Below are positions 42,720-53,798 of a stretch of 64,000 nt of DNA, piece by piece. The position numbers and the translations under genes were made by a program. Numbering within the stretch: the stretch's first letter is position 1; each line of letters opens with the position of its first letter. The DNA comes from Streptomyces sp. AJS327 (lineage in GTDB: Bacteria > Actinomycetota > Actinomycetes > Streptomycetales > Streptomycetaceae). The notes beneath the pieces were generated by a model. It did not search any database and was not told where the DNA came from. It saw only the letters and a list, made by a program, of their open reading frames with translations. The stretch is taken from NCBI RefSeq assembly GCF_013450295.1, contig NZ_SKBR01000001.1, positions 624,001 to 688,000 on the forward strand. The letters run 5' to 3'.

Positions 42720-42935
42720 GGCGGCGCTTCCTCCTGGGAGCGGTTTCACGAAGGGGTGCTCATCTGTGCCGCCCCTCCTGGTGGAGGGACGGGGCCGTGC
42801 GCTGCCGGGGGAATTCCGTACCACGGTGGGGCGTGACGCCCCGGTGCGGTGGCGGTGAAGCGCTCGGGGCCGTGGAGGGAGGGCGTCTGACGTGCCCTCC
42901 CCGGACGGCGGCGGCCGGTTCGGCCGGTCTTTCGG
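42720..42935 (-). repeat. Duplicated intergenic copy B (216 bases)
   Basis: The same length and word order as copy A at 41526-41741, so the tandem duplication included the intergenic region. Confidence 0.7.
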
Positions 42936-43838
42936 TCAGCTGATCTCGACCCGGGCTTCCTCCCGGAACGTGGTGAGGGTGCTGGCCGCCTCGGGGATGG
43001 GAACCGTGGCGCTCCCGTTCCCCGCGGTGGGGTCCAGCACCGCCCAGCCCATGGTGCTCTTGTCGGCCCACATGCAGACCGGCACTTTGAAGCTCCGGGG
43101 GCCGTCGAAGACGAGGTTCTGGCATTTCATGACGGCGTTCTCTAAGCCGTCGGGGTTGACCTCCCGGGGGGCGTCGCCCTCCATCTCGATGGACCCCTCG
43201 CTGCCGGGGCGGCTCTTCGTGGACTCCTTCGTGAGCTTCGCGAAGGTGCGGTCCAGCGTGGCCTCGGGGTCGGAGATGGTGCCGTACAGGCCGTAGAACT
43301 GGAGCTTCTTGGCGCCGCCGCCGGCCTCGTAGTTGGCGGAGACGGCGTTCGGGTCCCGCACGCCGAACCCCTCGAACTCCCTGAGGTCGCTCTCGTTCGC
43401 CTCGTCGGGGTCGTCGGTGGTGCTCTTGGTGAACCCGGCGGCCTGTTGCGGTGGGGTCAGCTTGTAGCGCTTGCCGTCGTCGGCGATCTCGCCGCTGCCG
43501 CCGCCCTTGCCGTTCCCGCCGCCGCCGTCGTCATCGTCGCCGGTGAACATGAGGACGCCGCCGACGATCGCGCCGACCACGACGATCGCGCCGACCACCA
43601 GGGCGATGGTCCTGCCCCTGTTGCCGCCGCCCTGGGGCGGGCCGGGCTGCTGGGGCGGACCGTAACCACCGGGGGCGCCGGGGCCACCGGGCTGGCCGGG
43701 GGGTGTGCCCGGCGGGGGGAAGCCGGGGGCGCCCGGGGGCTGCTGGGGGGCACCGGGCGGGCCGGGCGGCGGCTGCTGTCCGTACGGACCGGGCTGCCCC
43801 GGCTGTTGGCCGTATGGGCCGGGCTGGTTCGTACTCAT
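42936..43838 (-). CDS. PGQ-rich single-pass membrane protein, paralogue 3
   Basis: A 300-residue paralogue, closest to paralogue 2 in its external domain ([15 protein letters not shown] then MKCQNLVF and VPVCMWADK). Its N-terminal tail, [10 protein letters not shown], has a different repeat register, and the TM helix is [25 protein letters not shown] 43838 has a GGAGGGGGAAG block upstream. It is divergent from valS, 141 bases away, so this is probably the ancestral copy with the triplet growing away from valS; this is inference. Confidence 0.82.
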   Translation of the reverse strand: MSTNQPGPYGQQPGQPGPYGQQPPPGPPGAPQQPPGAPGFPPPGTPPGQPGGPGAPGGYGPPQQPGPPQGGGNRGRTIALVVGAIVVVGAIVGGVLMFTGDDDDGGGGNGKGGGSGEIADDGKRYKLTPPQQAAGFTKSTTDDPDEANESDLREFEGFGVRDPNAVSANYEAGGGAKKLQFYGLYGTISDPEATLDRTFAKLTKESTKSRPGSEGSIEMEGDAPREVNPDGLENAVMKCQNLVFDGPRSFKVPVCMWADKSTMGWAVLDPTAGNGSATVPIPEAASTLTTFREEARVEIS

Positions 43839-43966
43839 GGTGGCGCTTCCCCCTCCGTTGGCCATACATACGTTGGCGCCTGCGCGCTCCCCATCCTTAC
43901 GGATGCCGGGCTCCGGAAACCCAGCGGCCCCCCGGAATCGGTTCGGGGCCGCGACGGCGGCGCCCG

Positions 43967-43972
43967 TACACT
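43967..43972 (+). promoter_or_regulatory. -10 element of valS (leaderless)
   Basis: TACACT ends seven bases before GTG 43980 and no ribosome site lies between. The transcript should start at the start codon. Confidence 0.62.
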
Positions 43973-43979
43973 GGCGGTC

Positions 43980-46619
<2,640 letters not shown>

Positions 46620-46637
46620 CGCGTCTCCGAACACCGC

Positions 46638-46671
46638 CGAGGGGCGCCCGGGTCTGCCCGGGCGCCCCTCG
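46638..46671. terminator. Bidirectional terminator between valS and the dehydrogenase gene
   Basis: Perfect 15-bp arms (46638-46652 and 46657-46671) with loop TCTG. Confidence 0.85.
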
Positions 46672-46734
46672 CGTCGCGGAACGGACAGTCGCGGAGCGGA
46701 CCGGGGAGCCGGGGCAGCGGCGGCGCGGCCCTGC

Positions 46735-47775
46735 TCAGGCGGTGTAGGCCAGCGCCTCGGCGCGCACCGGGTGCTCGAACTCCAACCCGCCCGCGTAGCG
46801 GGCCAGTTCCGCGAGCGCCGCCTCCCCGAGCCGGGGCAGCTCGCCCGCGAGTGAACCGGCGATGTGCGGGGTCAGCAGGACGTTCGGCAGCTCGTACAGC
46901 GGGGAGTCGGTGGGGGGCACGTCCGGCTCCGTCACGTCGAGCACCGCCTGGAGCCGCCCGGCGCACACCTCCTCCAGCAGCGCCTCCTGGTCGACCAGCG
47001 AACCCCGCGCGGTGTTGACGAGGGTGGCGCCGTCCGGCATCAGGGCCAGTCGCTCCCGGCTCAGCAGCCCCCGTGTGGACGGCAGTTGGGGCGCGTGCAC
47101 ACTCACCACGTCCGAGGCCGCGCACAGTTCGTCCAGCGGGACCAGCCGCGCGCCGAGCGCCGCCGCCCCGTCCTCGTCCAGCGCCGGGTCGGTGACCAGC
47201 AGCCGCAGCGCGTGGGGCCGCAGCAGCTCCAGCACCCGCCGGCCGATGGCCGAGGCGCCCACGATCCCCACGGTGCGCTGGTAGTTGCCCGCCTGGGGCC
47301 AGCGCGCGTACCAGTCCGACGAGGCGGTACGCCGCCTCCGGTATGCGTCCGCGACCTCCCAGACCCGCTTGTTGGCGAACAGCACGGCCGCGACCGTGTA
47401 CTCGGCGACGGGCAGGGCGTTCGCCCAGGCGGCGGAGGAGACCGTGATGCCGCGCCGCCACACCGCGTCGGTGACGTGGTGCTTCACCGAGCCCGCCGCG
47501 TGGATCACAGCGCGCAGCCGGGGCGCCGCGGCCAGCACCGTCTCGTCCAGCGGTGGGCAGCCCCAGCAGGTCACCAGCACCTCGGCGGTGCGCAGCGCCG
47601 CCGCGGACCGGGGAGCGGAGAGGTCGTCGGTCACCAGGTCCGGGTCCAGCCGGGCGAGTTCGGTGAGCCGGGCGCGCAGCGGCGGTGGCAGCAGCCGCTC
47701 CGCGACCTCGGGCGTCATCGCCAGCAGCGCCTCGGGGCGGTGTGCCGGTTCCGGTTCCGTGCGGCTGGGGTTCAC
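46735..47775 (-). CDS. D-isomer-specific 2-hydroxyacid dehydrogenase family protein
   Basis: A 346-residue NAD-dependent oxidoreductase of the D-2-hydroxyacid dehydrogenase superfamily. The nucleotide-binding motif VGIVGASAIGRRVLELLRPH is followed by the catalytic Arg in NTARGSLVD, Glu in DVTEPDVPP and His in LTPHIAGSL. The first glycine-rich turn reads GASAIG, a variant of GxGxxG. GTG 47775 has CAGGAG with a six-base gap. The substrate (glycerate, lactate-like or phosphoglycerate-like) is not decidable. It is convergent with valS and divergent from folC. Confidence 0.87.
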   Translation of the reverse strand: MNPSRTEPEPAHRPEALLAMTPEVAERLLPPPLRARLTELARLDPDLVTDDLSAPRSAAALRTAEVLVTCWGCPPLDETVLAAAPRLRAVIHAAGSVKHHVTDAVWRRGITVSSAAWANALPVAEYTVAAVLFANKRVWEVADAYRRRRTASSDWYARWPQAGNYQRTVGIVGASAIGRRVLELLRPHALRLLVTDPALDEDGAAALGARLVPLDELCAASDVVSVHAPQLPSTRGLLSRERLALMPDGATLVNTARGSLVDQEALLEEVCAGRLQAVLDVTEPDVPPTDSPLYELPNVLLTPHIAGSLAGELPRLGEAALAELARYAGGLEFEHPVRAEALAYTA

Positions 47776-48133
47776 TGCGCGCTCCTGACGGGCCCACGCG
47801 GGGCGGACCGCGGTCGGGGTGGACGGGTGCGGGCGCCGGGCGCCACGGGTGCGGGGCGCGGTCACGGGCTGACCGGCCCCGGGGCCGGTGGTGGGCTCCG
47901 GCGTCATCCTTGGCAGCGCGGTGGCCCCCGTCAAGAGCGCGGCCCGAGGGGAGGAGGCGGGGTGGGGCCGACGGGCGGAGGGCGGGAGCTGCGAGCGGGC
48001 GGACGGCGGCGAGCGGGACGGGCGGGGACGGGCGGGAGGGGCGCGGGGAGCGCGCGCCGGGCCGCGCGGACCGGGTCCTGCCGCGCCCCACGCCCGCGCG
48101 GACGCCCACGGGGCCATACGTAGACTGGGCGGC
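47776..48133. other. Divergent region between the dehydrogenase gene and folC
   Basis: About 360 very GC-rich bases. The only clear signal is TAGACT at 48121-48126, the folC -10. The purine-rich middle (GGGCGGACGGCGAGC type) has no supported gene. Confidence 0.45.
48121..48126 (+). promoter_or_regulatory. -10 element of folC (leaderless)
   Basis: TAGACT, the same hexamer as at rpiB, stands seven bases before GTG 48134 with no ribosome site. The start codon would be the first base or so of the mRNA. Confidence 0.65.
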
Positions 48134-49714
48134 GTGAGCGACGAGCCCCGGCCCCCGCGGCCTGACCCCCACGACGGCCCCGATGACGACGCTGGCGCTC
48201 CCCTCCCCTCCGCTGGCGGGGAGTTCGAGGAGTTCGAGAGCATCGTGGGCGAGGAGACCGACCGCGACCCCGACCTGGCCGTGATCGAGGCGGGCAGCCG
48301 CACCCTGCGGGCCCAGGCCGGGCCGCCGCAGGGCGATCCGGTGCCCTCCCGTCCCGCCGATCCGGAGCTGGACCGGCGGCTGGCCGAGGTGGAGGCCGAG
48401 CTGGCCACCCGCTGGGGTGAGACCAAGCTGGATCCCTCGGTGCGGCGGATCGCCGCCCTGGTGGACGTCCTCGGGGAGCCGCAGCGCTCCTACCCGGCGA
48501 TCCACCTGACCGGCACCAACGGCAAGACCAGCACCGCCCGCATGATCGAGACCCTGCTCGGCGCCTTCGACCTGCGCGTGGGCCGGTACAGCTCGCCGCA
48601 CGTCCAGTCGATCACCGAGCGGATCAGTGTGGACGGCGCCCCGCTCCCCGCCGAGCGCTTCATCGAGACCTACGAGGACGTCCGCCCCTACGTCGAGTTG
48701 GTGGACGCCAGCGAGGAGTACCGCCTCTCCTTCTTCGAGGTACTGACCGGGATGGCGTTCGCGGCCTTCGCCGACGCCCCGGTCGACGTGGCCGTGGTCG
48801 AGGTCGGTATGGGCGGCACCTGGGACGCCACCAACGTGGTGGACGGGGACGTCGCCGTGATCACCCCGATCAGCCTGGACCACACCGACCGCCTCGGGGG
48901 CACTCCGGAGGAGATCGCGGTGGAGAAGTCCGGGGTCATCAAGCCGGACGCCGCCGTGGTGCTGGCGCAGCAGCCGGTGGGCGCCGCCTCGGTGATGCTG
49001 AAGAAGGCGGTCGAGGTCGACGCGACGGTCGCCCGGGAGGGCCTGGAGTTCGGCGTCACCCAGCGGGAGGTGGCCGTCGGCGGCCAGCTGCTGACGCTGC
49101 GCGGGCTCAACGGCGACTACCCGGACGTCTTCCTCCCGCTGCACGGCGCGCACATGGCGCACAACGCGGCGGTCGCGCTCGCCGCCGTCGAGGCGTTCTT
49201 CGGAGTCGGCCGGGAGGGCACCCGGACGCTGGACCCGCAGGTGGTGCGGGAGGCGTTCGCCGCCGTCAGCTCCCCGGGACGGCTGGAGCTGGTCCGCTCC
49301 AGCCCGTCGGTGCTGCTGGACGCCGCGCACAACCCCGGTGGGGCGGTGGCGACGGCCGAGGCGGTCACCGAGGCGTTCGGCTTCAGCCGGCTCGTCGGGG
49401 TCGTCGGCCCGAGCGGCGGCAAGGACGTACGGGGGCTGCTGGAGGCGTTCGAGCCGATCTTCGCCGAGGTGGTGGTGACGCGGAACTCCACCTACCGGGC
49501 GATGGACGTGGACGAGCTGGCGGCGCTGGCCGTCGAGGTCTTCGGGGAGGAGCGGGTCCAGGTCGAGCCGCGGCTCGACAGCGCGCTGGAGGAGGCCATC
49601 ACCCTGGCCGAGGAGGAGGGCGAGTACGCGGGCGCCGGAGTCCTCGTCACCGGTTCGGTGATCACCGTGGGTGAGGCGCGGCTGTTGCTCGGCGGGCGGG
49701 GAGGTGCGGCATGA
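48134..49714 (+). CDS. folC: Folylpolyglutamate synthase / dihydrofolate synthase
   Basis: A 526-residue Mur-ligase-type enzyme that adds glutamate to folates. The ATP P-loop HLTGTNGKTSTARMIE appears near residue 127, the Mur-ligase segments VGMGGTWDATNVV and SLDHTDRLGGT follow, and the C-terminal domain has DAAHNPGGA. The first 90 residues are an extra acidic, Pro-rich extension absent from most FolC proteins. GTG 48134 is supported by a -10 element seven bases upstream. Its stop overlaps DUF4233 by four bases (ATGA), so the two are coupled. Confidence 0.94.
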   Translation: MSDEPRPPRPDPHDGPDDDAGAPLPSAGGEFEEFESIVGEETDRDPDLAVIEAGSRTLRAQAGPPQGDPVPSRPADPELDRRLAEVEAELATRWGETKLDPSVRRIAALVDVLGEPQRSYPAIHLTGTNGKTSTARMIETLLGAFDLRVGRYSSPHVQSITERISVDGAPLPAERFIETYEDVRPYVELVDASEEYRLSFFEVLTGMAFAAFADAPVDVAVVEVGMGGTWDATNVVDGDVAVITPISLDHTDRLGGTPEEIAVEKSGVIKPDAAVVLAQQPVGAASVMLKKAVEVDATVAREGLEFGVTQREVAVGGQLLTLRGLNGDYPDVFLPLHGAHMAHNAAVALAAVEAFFGVGREGTRTLDPQVVREAFAAVSSPGRLELVRSSPSVLLDAAHNPGGAVATAEAVTEAFGFSRLVGVVGPSGGKDVRGLLEAFEPIFAEVVVTRNSTYRAMDVDELAALAVEVFGEERVQVEPRLDSALEEAITLAEEEGEYAGAGVLVTGSVITVGEARLLLGGRGGAA

Positions 49715-50040
49715 GAACGCTCTGCGCCTCCACGCTGATCGGGGAGTTCTTCGTGGTCGGCTTCGCCGGGCTGGTCGCCATGCAGACCACCGACCTGTCC
49801 ACGGGCACGGTGTGGACGGTGAGCGGGATCGCGATGGTGCTCTGCCTGCTGCTGTGCGGGGTGCTGTCCCGGCCCGGCGCGGTGGGGCTGGGCTGGGTTC
49901 TCCAGGCCGGGCTGGTCGCCGCGGGGTTCGTGGTGCCCACGATGTTCTTCCTGGGCGCCTGTTTCGCGGGGCTGTGGTGGGCCTCCATCCACTACGGCCG
50001 TAAGATCGACGAGGCGAAGGCCGCCGCCCGGGCGGCGTAG
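49711..50040 (+). CDS. DUF4233 four-helix membrane protein
   Basis: A 109-residue membrane protein of four hydrophobic segments. It starts MRTLCASTLIGEFFVVGFAG, has short loops (QTTDLSTGT) and ends with a Lys/Ala-rich tail (KIDEAKAAARAA). The ATGA overlap with folC shows translational coupling. It belongs to DUF4233, which is regularly found between folC and ndk in actinobacteria. The role is unknown; a link to folate or envelope physiology is speculation from position. Confidence 0.9.
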   Translation: MRTLCASTLIGEFFVVGFAGLVAMQTTDLSTGTVWTVSGIAMVLCLLLCGVLSRPGAVGLGWVLQAGLVAAGFVVPTMFFLGACFAGLWWASIHYGRKIDEAKAAARAA

Positions 50041-50192
50041 CGGCGGCCGGTGGGTGCACCGGTGCCCGTCCCGCGCGCCCGCCCCTGTAGCCTCTGGGCC
50101 CCGCCGTCCGGCCGTTGCCCGGGCGAGGTCCGCGCGGGCTGCCGCGCGGTGGCCCGTGTCCCAGCCCGAGTCGTATCCGCAAGGAGCCCCAC

Positions 50193-50618
50193 ATGTCCCA
50201 GCGCACCCTCGTTCTCCTCAAGCCGGACACGGTTCGCCGTGGTCTGGTGGGCGAGGTCCTCAGCCGGATCGAGGCGAAGGCGGGGTGGAGCATCGTCGCG
50301 ATGGAGCTGCGCACCCTGGACCGTTCGACGCTGGAGACGCACTACGCGGAGCACGAGGGACGCCCGTTCTACGCGCCGTTGATGGAGTTCATGGCCTCCG
50401 GTCCGTCGGTCGCGCTGGTCGTCGAGGGGGAGCGGGTGATCGAGGGGGTGCGGACGCTGGCCGGTCCCACCGACCCGATCGCGGCGGCCCCCGGTTCGGT
50501 GCGGGGGGACTTCGGGACCATCGTGCGGGAGAACCTGATTCACGCCTCGGACTCGGAGGAGTCGGCCGAGCGGGAAATCAAGATTTTTTTCCCGGAGGGT
50601 GACGCCGCGGTCTCCTGA
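50193..50618 (+). CDS. ndk: Nucleoside diphosphate kinase
   Basis: A 141-residue enzyme that equalises NTP pools by phosphate transfer. The phosphate-accepting His lies in ENLIHASDSEESAEREI, the family signature. The N-terminal RTLVLLKPDTVRRGL is conserved. ATG 50193 has AAGGAG seven bases upstream; the frame from 50115 is an over-extension. It follows DUF4233 by 152 bases and is followed by a short hairpin. Confidence 0.97.
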   Translation: MSQRTLVLLKPDTVRRGLVGEVLSRIEAKAGWSIVAMELRTLDRSTLETHYAEHEGRPFYAPLMEFMASGPSVALVVEGERVIEGVRTLAGPTDPIAAAPGSVRGDFGTIVRENLIHASDSEESAEREIKIFFPEGDAAVS

Positions 50619-50647
50619 GGATTCCGCGAGCCGAGTCTCGCCGGTGA

Positions 50648-50668
50648 CCTGGAACGACCGATTCCAGG
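50648..50668 (+). terminator. Possible terminator of ndk
   Basis: Inverted repeat CCTGGAA-CGACCGA-TTCCAGG; only seven-base arms, so weaker than others here. Confidence 0.4.
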
Positions 50669-50804
50669 GCGGGGATGCCGGGCATGGCGCCGCGCGAACG
50701 GGGGAACGCTTGGGCCCGACACCACGTCACCAAGACGGGGGACAATCGGTGTTCCGCTGACATATGGCGGAGGAGCCGTCGCCGCGCGTCCGAGCCACCG
50801 CGTC

Positions 50805-50810
50805 TACGAT
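50805..50810 (+). promoter_or_regulatory. Possible -10 element upstream of mreB
   Basis: TACGAT about 90 bases before ATG 50901. The mreB region in Streptomyces has several promoters, and others could lie in 50670-50800. Confidence 0.35.
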
Positions 50811-50900
50811 GGAACCTCGCGCCATTTCACCTCAGCGCGTGCACATCTCCTGCCGTAGTCCCACACCACACCGTTCCACTTGGAAGGCCAGACGCATCCT

Positions 50901-51932
50901 ATGGCGAACAACATGTCGTTCATCGGCCGTGATATGGCTGTCGACCTCGGGACCGCCAACACGCTGGTGTACGTCAGGGGTCGCGGGATCGTCCTCAACG
51001 AGCCGTCCGTGGTCGCCATCAACACCAACACCGGTGGCATTCTCGCGGTCGGAGCCGAGGCGAAGAAGATGATCGGCCGGACCCCCGGCAACATCGTGGC
51101 GGTGCGTCCCCTGAAGGACGGGGTCATCGCCGACTTCGAGATCACGGAGCGGATGCTCCGCTACTTCATTCTGAAGATCCACAAGCGCCGTTACCTCGCC
51201 CGTCCGCGCGTCGTCGTCTGCGTGCCCTCCGGCATCACCGGGGTGGAACGACGCGCCGTGATCGAGGCGTCGACGCAGGCGGGTGCTCGGCAGGTGCACA
51301 TCATCGAGGAGCCGATGGCCGCCGCGATCGGCTCCGGCCTCCCGGTGCACGAGGCCACCGGCAACATGGTCGTCGACATCGGCGGCGGGACCACCGAGGT
51401 CGCGGTGATCTCCCTCGGTGGCATCGTGACGGCCCAGTCGATCCGGGTGGCGGGCGACGAGCTGGACAACGCGATCATTCAGCACATCAAGAAGGAGTAC
51501 AACCTGCTGCTCGGTGAGCGCACCGCCGAGAGCATCAAGATCACCATCGGTTCCGCGCACTCCATGGACACCGACGAGCACACCGAGATCCGGGGCCGGG
51601 ACCTGGTCAGCGGGCTTCCCAAGACGGTCGTCATCTCGGCGGCCGAGGTCCGCCGGGCGATCGAGGAGCCGGTGAACGCCATCGTCGACGCGGTCAAGAC
51701 CACGCTCGACAAGTGCCCGCCCGAGCTGTCCGGCGACGTCATGGACCGTGGCATCGTCCTCACCGGCGGCGGCGCGCTGCTCCGGGGGCTCGACGAGCGG
51801 CTGCGTACCGAGACCGGTATGCCGATCCACATCGCCGAGGATCCCCTGGACTCCGTGGCGCTGGGCTCCGGCAAGTGCGTCGAGGAGTTCGAGGCGCTGC
51901 AACAGGTCCTGGACGCCCAGCCGAGGCGCTGA
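50901..51932 (+). CDS. mreB: Rod-shape-determining actin homologue MreB
   Basis: A 343-residue actin-like ATPase. In streptomycetes it organises spore-wall synthesis rather than hyphal growth. Phosphate-1 and -2 loops are visible as [12 protein letters not shown] and [13 protein letters not shown], with the adenosine segment [19 protein letters not shown] 50901 ([11 protein letters not shown]) is used; ATG 50913 is an in-frame alternative and GGAAGG lies at 50882-50887. It heads the mreB-mreC-mreD-mrdA-rodA cluster. The 174-base gap before mreC may hold a further promoter. Confidence 0.96.
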   Translation: MANNMSFIGRDMAVDLGTANTLVYVRGRGIVLNEPSVVAINTNTGGILAVGAEAKKMIGRTPGNIVAVRPLKDGVIADFEITERMLRYFILKIHKRRYLARPRVVVCVPSGITGVERRAVIEASTQAGARQVHIIEEPMAAAIGSGLPVHEATGNMVVDIGGGTTEVAVISLGGIVTAQSIRVAGDELDNAIIQHIKKEYNLLLGERTAESIKITIGSAHSMDTDEHTEIRGRDLVSGLPKTVVISAAEVRRAIEEPVNAIVDAVKTTLDKCPPELSGDVMDRGIVLTGGGALLRGLDERLRTETGMPIHIAEDPLDSVALGSGKCVEEFEALQQVLDAQPRR

Positions 51933-52106
51933 CCGAGGGAGACGATCCGCCGCGAGGAGACACTGACCAACCACGCGGCGGATCGTTGACATTCCGGGAC
52001 CTCGTACGGGTCCCGGTCACCGAGAACTCAACAGCACAGTCGACAGACGTCTGACGGGGTCCGACGGGATCCACGAGGTCCGACGAGAAAGGCACGGCCG
52101 TCGCAC

Positions 52107-53051
52107 GTGAGGGACACACGAGAGAGCCGTCTGCTGCTCGTCCTGCTGATCGCCATCGCGTTCGCGCTGATCACGGTGGACATCAGGGGAGGCGAGCGGT
52201 CGCCGCTCGACAGCGCGCGGTCGGGGGCCGCGTCCGTCCTCGGCCCGGTGGAGAACGGCGTCGCGGCGGCGGTGGACCCCGTCGGCAACGCGGTCAGCGC
52301 CGTGCGGGACTCCGGCGACCGCCACAGCCGGATCAGTGAGCTGGAGCGGGAGAACGCCTCGCTCAAGCAGAAGCTCGGCTCGGACGACCGGAACCGCGCC
52401 CGGGCCAAGGAGTTCGACAAGCTGCTGCGCACGGCTGGTGCCGGCGGGTATGGCATCAAGGGCGCCGAGGTCATCGCGATCGGCGCGGCGCAGGGCTTCT
52501 CCTGGACGGTCACCATCGACGCCGGCAAGAACGACGGCATCACCCGCGACCAGACGGTCATCAACGGGGACGGCCTGGTCGGCCGGGTCACCACCGTCGG
52601 CCCCTCCACCTCCACCGTCCTGCTCGCCAACGACCCGGACTTCTCGGTCGGCACCCGGATGGAGAAGAGCAGCGAACTCGGCTTCGCCACCGGCCGCGGC
52701 GGCAACGCGCTCAGCGTCCAGCTGCTGAACGGCAAGGCCAAGGTGGCGAAGGGGGACCGGCTGGTCACCTTCGGGTCCCACGCGGGACGGCCCTTCGTGC
52801 CCGGGGTCCCGGTCGGTGAGGTGATCCGCGTCAACCGGCACGGCGGCGACCTGACCCGCACGGTCAACGTCCGCCCGTACGTGGGCTTCAGCAAGCTCGA
52901 CGTCGTCGGCGTCGTGGTGAAGCCGCCGCGCACCGACCCGCGGGACGACGTGCTCGTCCCCAAGAAGCCGCCGAAGCCCAAGCCCACACCGACGGTGACC
53001 GTCACCAAGAAACCCTCGCCCAGCGGGAGCTCGCCCGCCCCCAGGAGCTGA
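52107..53051 (+). CDS. mreC: Rod-shape-determining protein MreC
   Basis: A 314-residue bitopic membrane protein: a short cytosolic tail, a TM helix (LLLVLLIAIAFALITVDI), a coiled coil (about residues 70-105, HSRISELERENASLKQKL) and a periplasm-side beta-barrel domain. A Pro/Lys-rich tail of about 40 residues ends the chain. It bridges MreB and the synthesis enzymes RodA/PBP2. GTG 52107 has only a distant AAAGG. Three bases separate its stop from mreD. Confidence 0.93.
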   Translation: MRDTRESRLLLVLLIAIAFALITVDIRGGERSPLDSARSGAASVLGPVENGVAAAVDPVGNAVSAVRDSGDRHSRISELERENASLKQKLGSDDRNRARAKEFDKLLRTAGAGGYGIKGAEVIAIGAAQGFSWTVTIDAGKNDGITRDQTVINGDGLVGRVTTVGPSTSTVLLANDPDFSVGTRMEKSSELGFATGRGGNALSVQLLNGKAKVAKGDRLVTFGSHAGRPFVPGVPVGEVIRVNRHGGDLTRTVNVRPYVGFSKLDVVGVVVKPPRTDPRDDVLVPKKPPKPKPTPTVTVTKKPSPSGSSPAPRS

Positions 53052-53054
53052 CCG

Positions 53055-53798
53055 ATGCGCCTCAACCGGATGCTGCTCTCGGCCGCACTCATCCTCGTCG
53101 CCCTGGTCGTCCAGGTGAGTGTGCTCGCCCGGCTCCAACTGCCGGGCGCCGTCCCCGACCTGCTGCTGCTCGTGGTGCTGGGCCTCGCCCTGGTGTACGG
53201 GCACACGGCGGGCGCCCTGGTGGGCTTCGCCGCGGGGCTGCTCGCCGACGTCGCCCCGCCCGCCGACCACGCGGTCGGAAGGTACGCGCTGGTGCTCTGC
53301 GTCGTCGGCTACGTCGCGGGGCTGACCAAGCCGGAGAGCGGTCAGCACCGCTCGGCGACCGTCCCGATGCTGGTGGTCGCGGTCGCCGCGATCAGCTCGA
53401 CCCTGCTGTACGCGGGGGTCGGGGCGCTGGTGGGGGACACCGCCGCGCGGCAGGTCGGGCTGACCGGCCTGCTGTTCACCGCCACGCTCTACGATCTGCT
53501 GCTCGCCCCGTTCACCGTCCCGGTGATCATGGCGCTGGCGCGGCGATCGGACCACGATCCGCTGGCGGCCGAGTCAAGTGGCGGCACCGCCACCGGGGTT
53601 GGCCGCTCCTACGGCTGGCTCAGCTCCGGTACCGGGCTGCGGGTCGGCACCGCGGGCGGCGGCGGGGCGCTCGGGAAGGCGGGGAAGCCACCGAAGGCGG
53701 GGAAGGCGGCCAAGTCCGGTAAGGCGGGCCGGTCCGCGAAGCTGAGCCGGAGCGGGGGAGCCGGGACGGCGGGTATCAAGGGGGTCAAACGACTGTGA
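53055..53798 (+). CDS. mreD: Rod-shape-determining protein MreD
   Basis: A 247-residue membrane protein with five to six helices (about residues 5-165). A long Gly/Lys/Ala-rich C-terminal extension (GKAGKPPKAGKAAKSGKAGR, about 205-240) is absent from most MreD proteins and is highly basic. ATG 53055 immediately follows the mreC stop. It ends in a GTGA overlap with mrdA (53795-53798), so translation is coupled. Confidence 0.92.
   Translation: MRLNRMLLSAALILVALVVQVSVLARLQLPGAVPDLLLLVVLGLALVYGHTAGALVGFAAGLLADVAPPADHAVGRYALVLCVVGYVAGLTKPESGQHRSATVPMLVVAVAAISSTLLYAGVGALVGDTAARQVGLTGLLFTATLYDLLLAPFTVPVIMALARRSDHDPLAAESSGGTATGVGRSYGWLSSGTGLRVGTAGGGGALGKAGKPPKAGKAAKSGKAGRSAKLSRSGGAGTAGIKGVKRL

Noticed and set aside
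41526..42935. CRISPR-like array suggested by equal spacing of repeats
   Set aside because: The units are about 1.2 kb gene-plus-spacer duplications, not short repeats with unique spacers.
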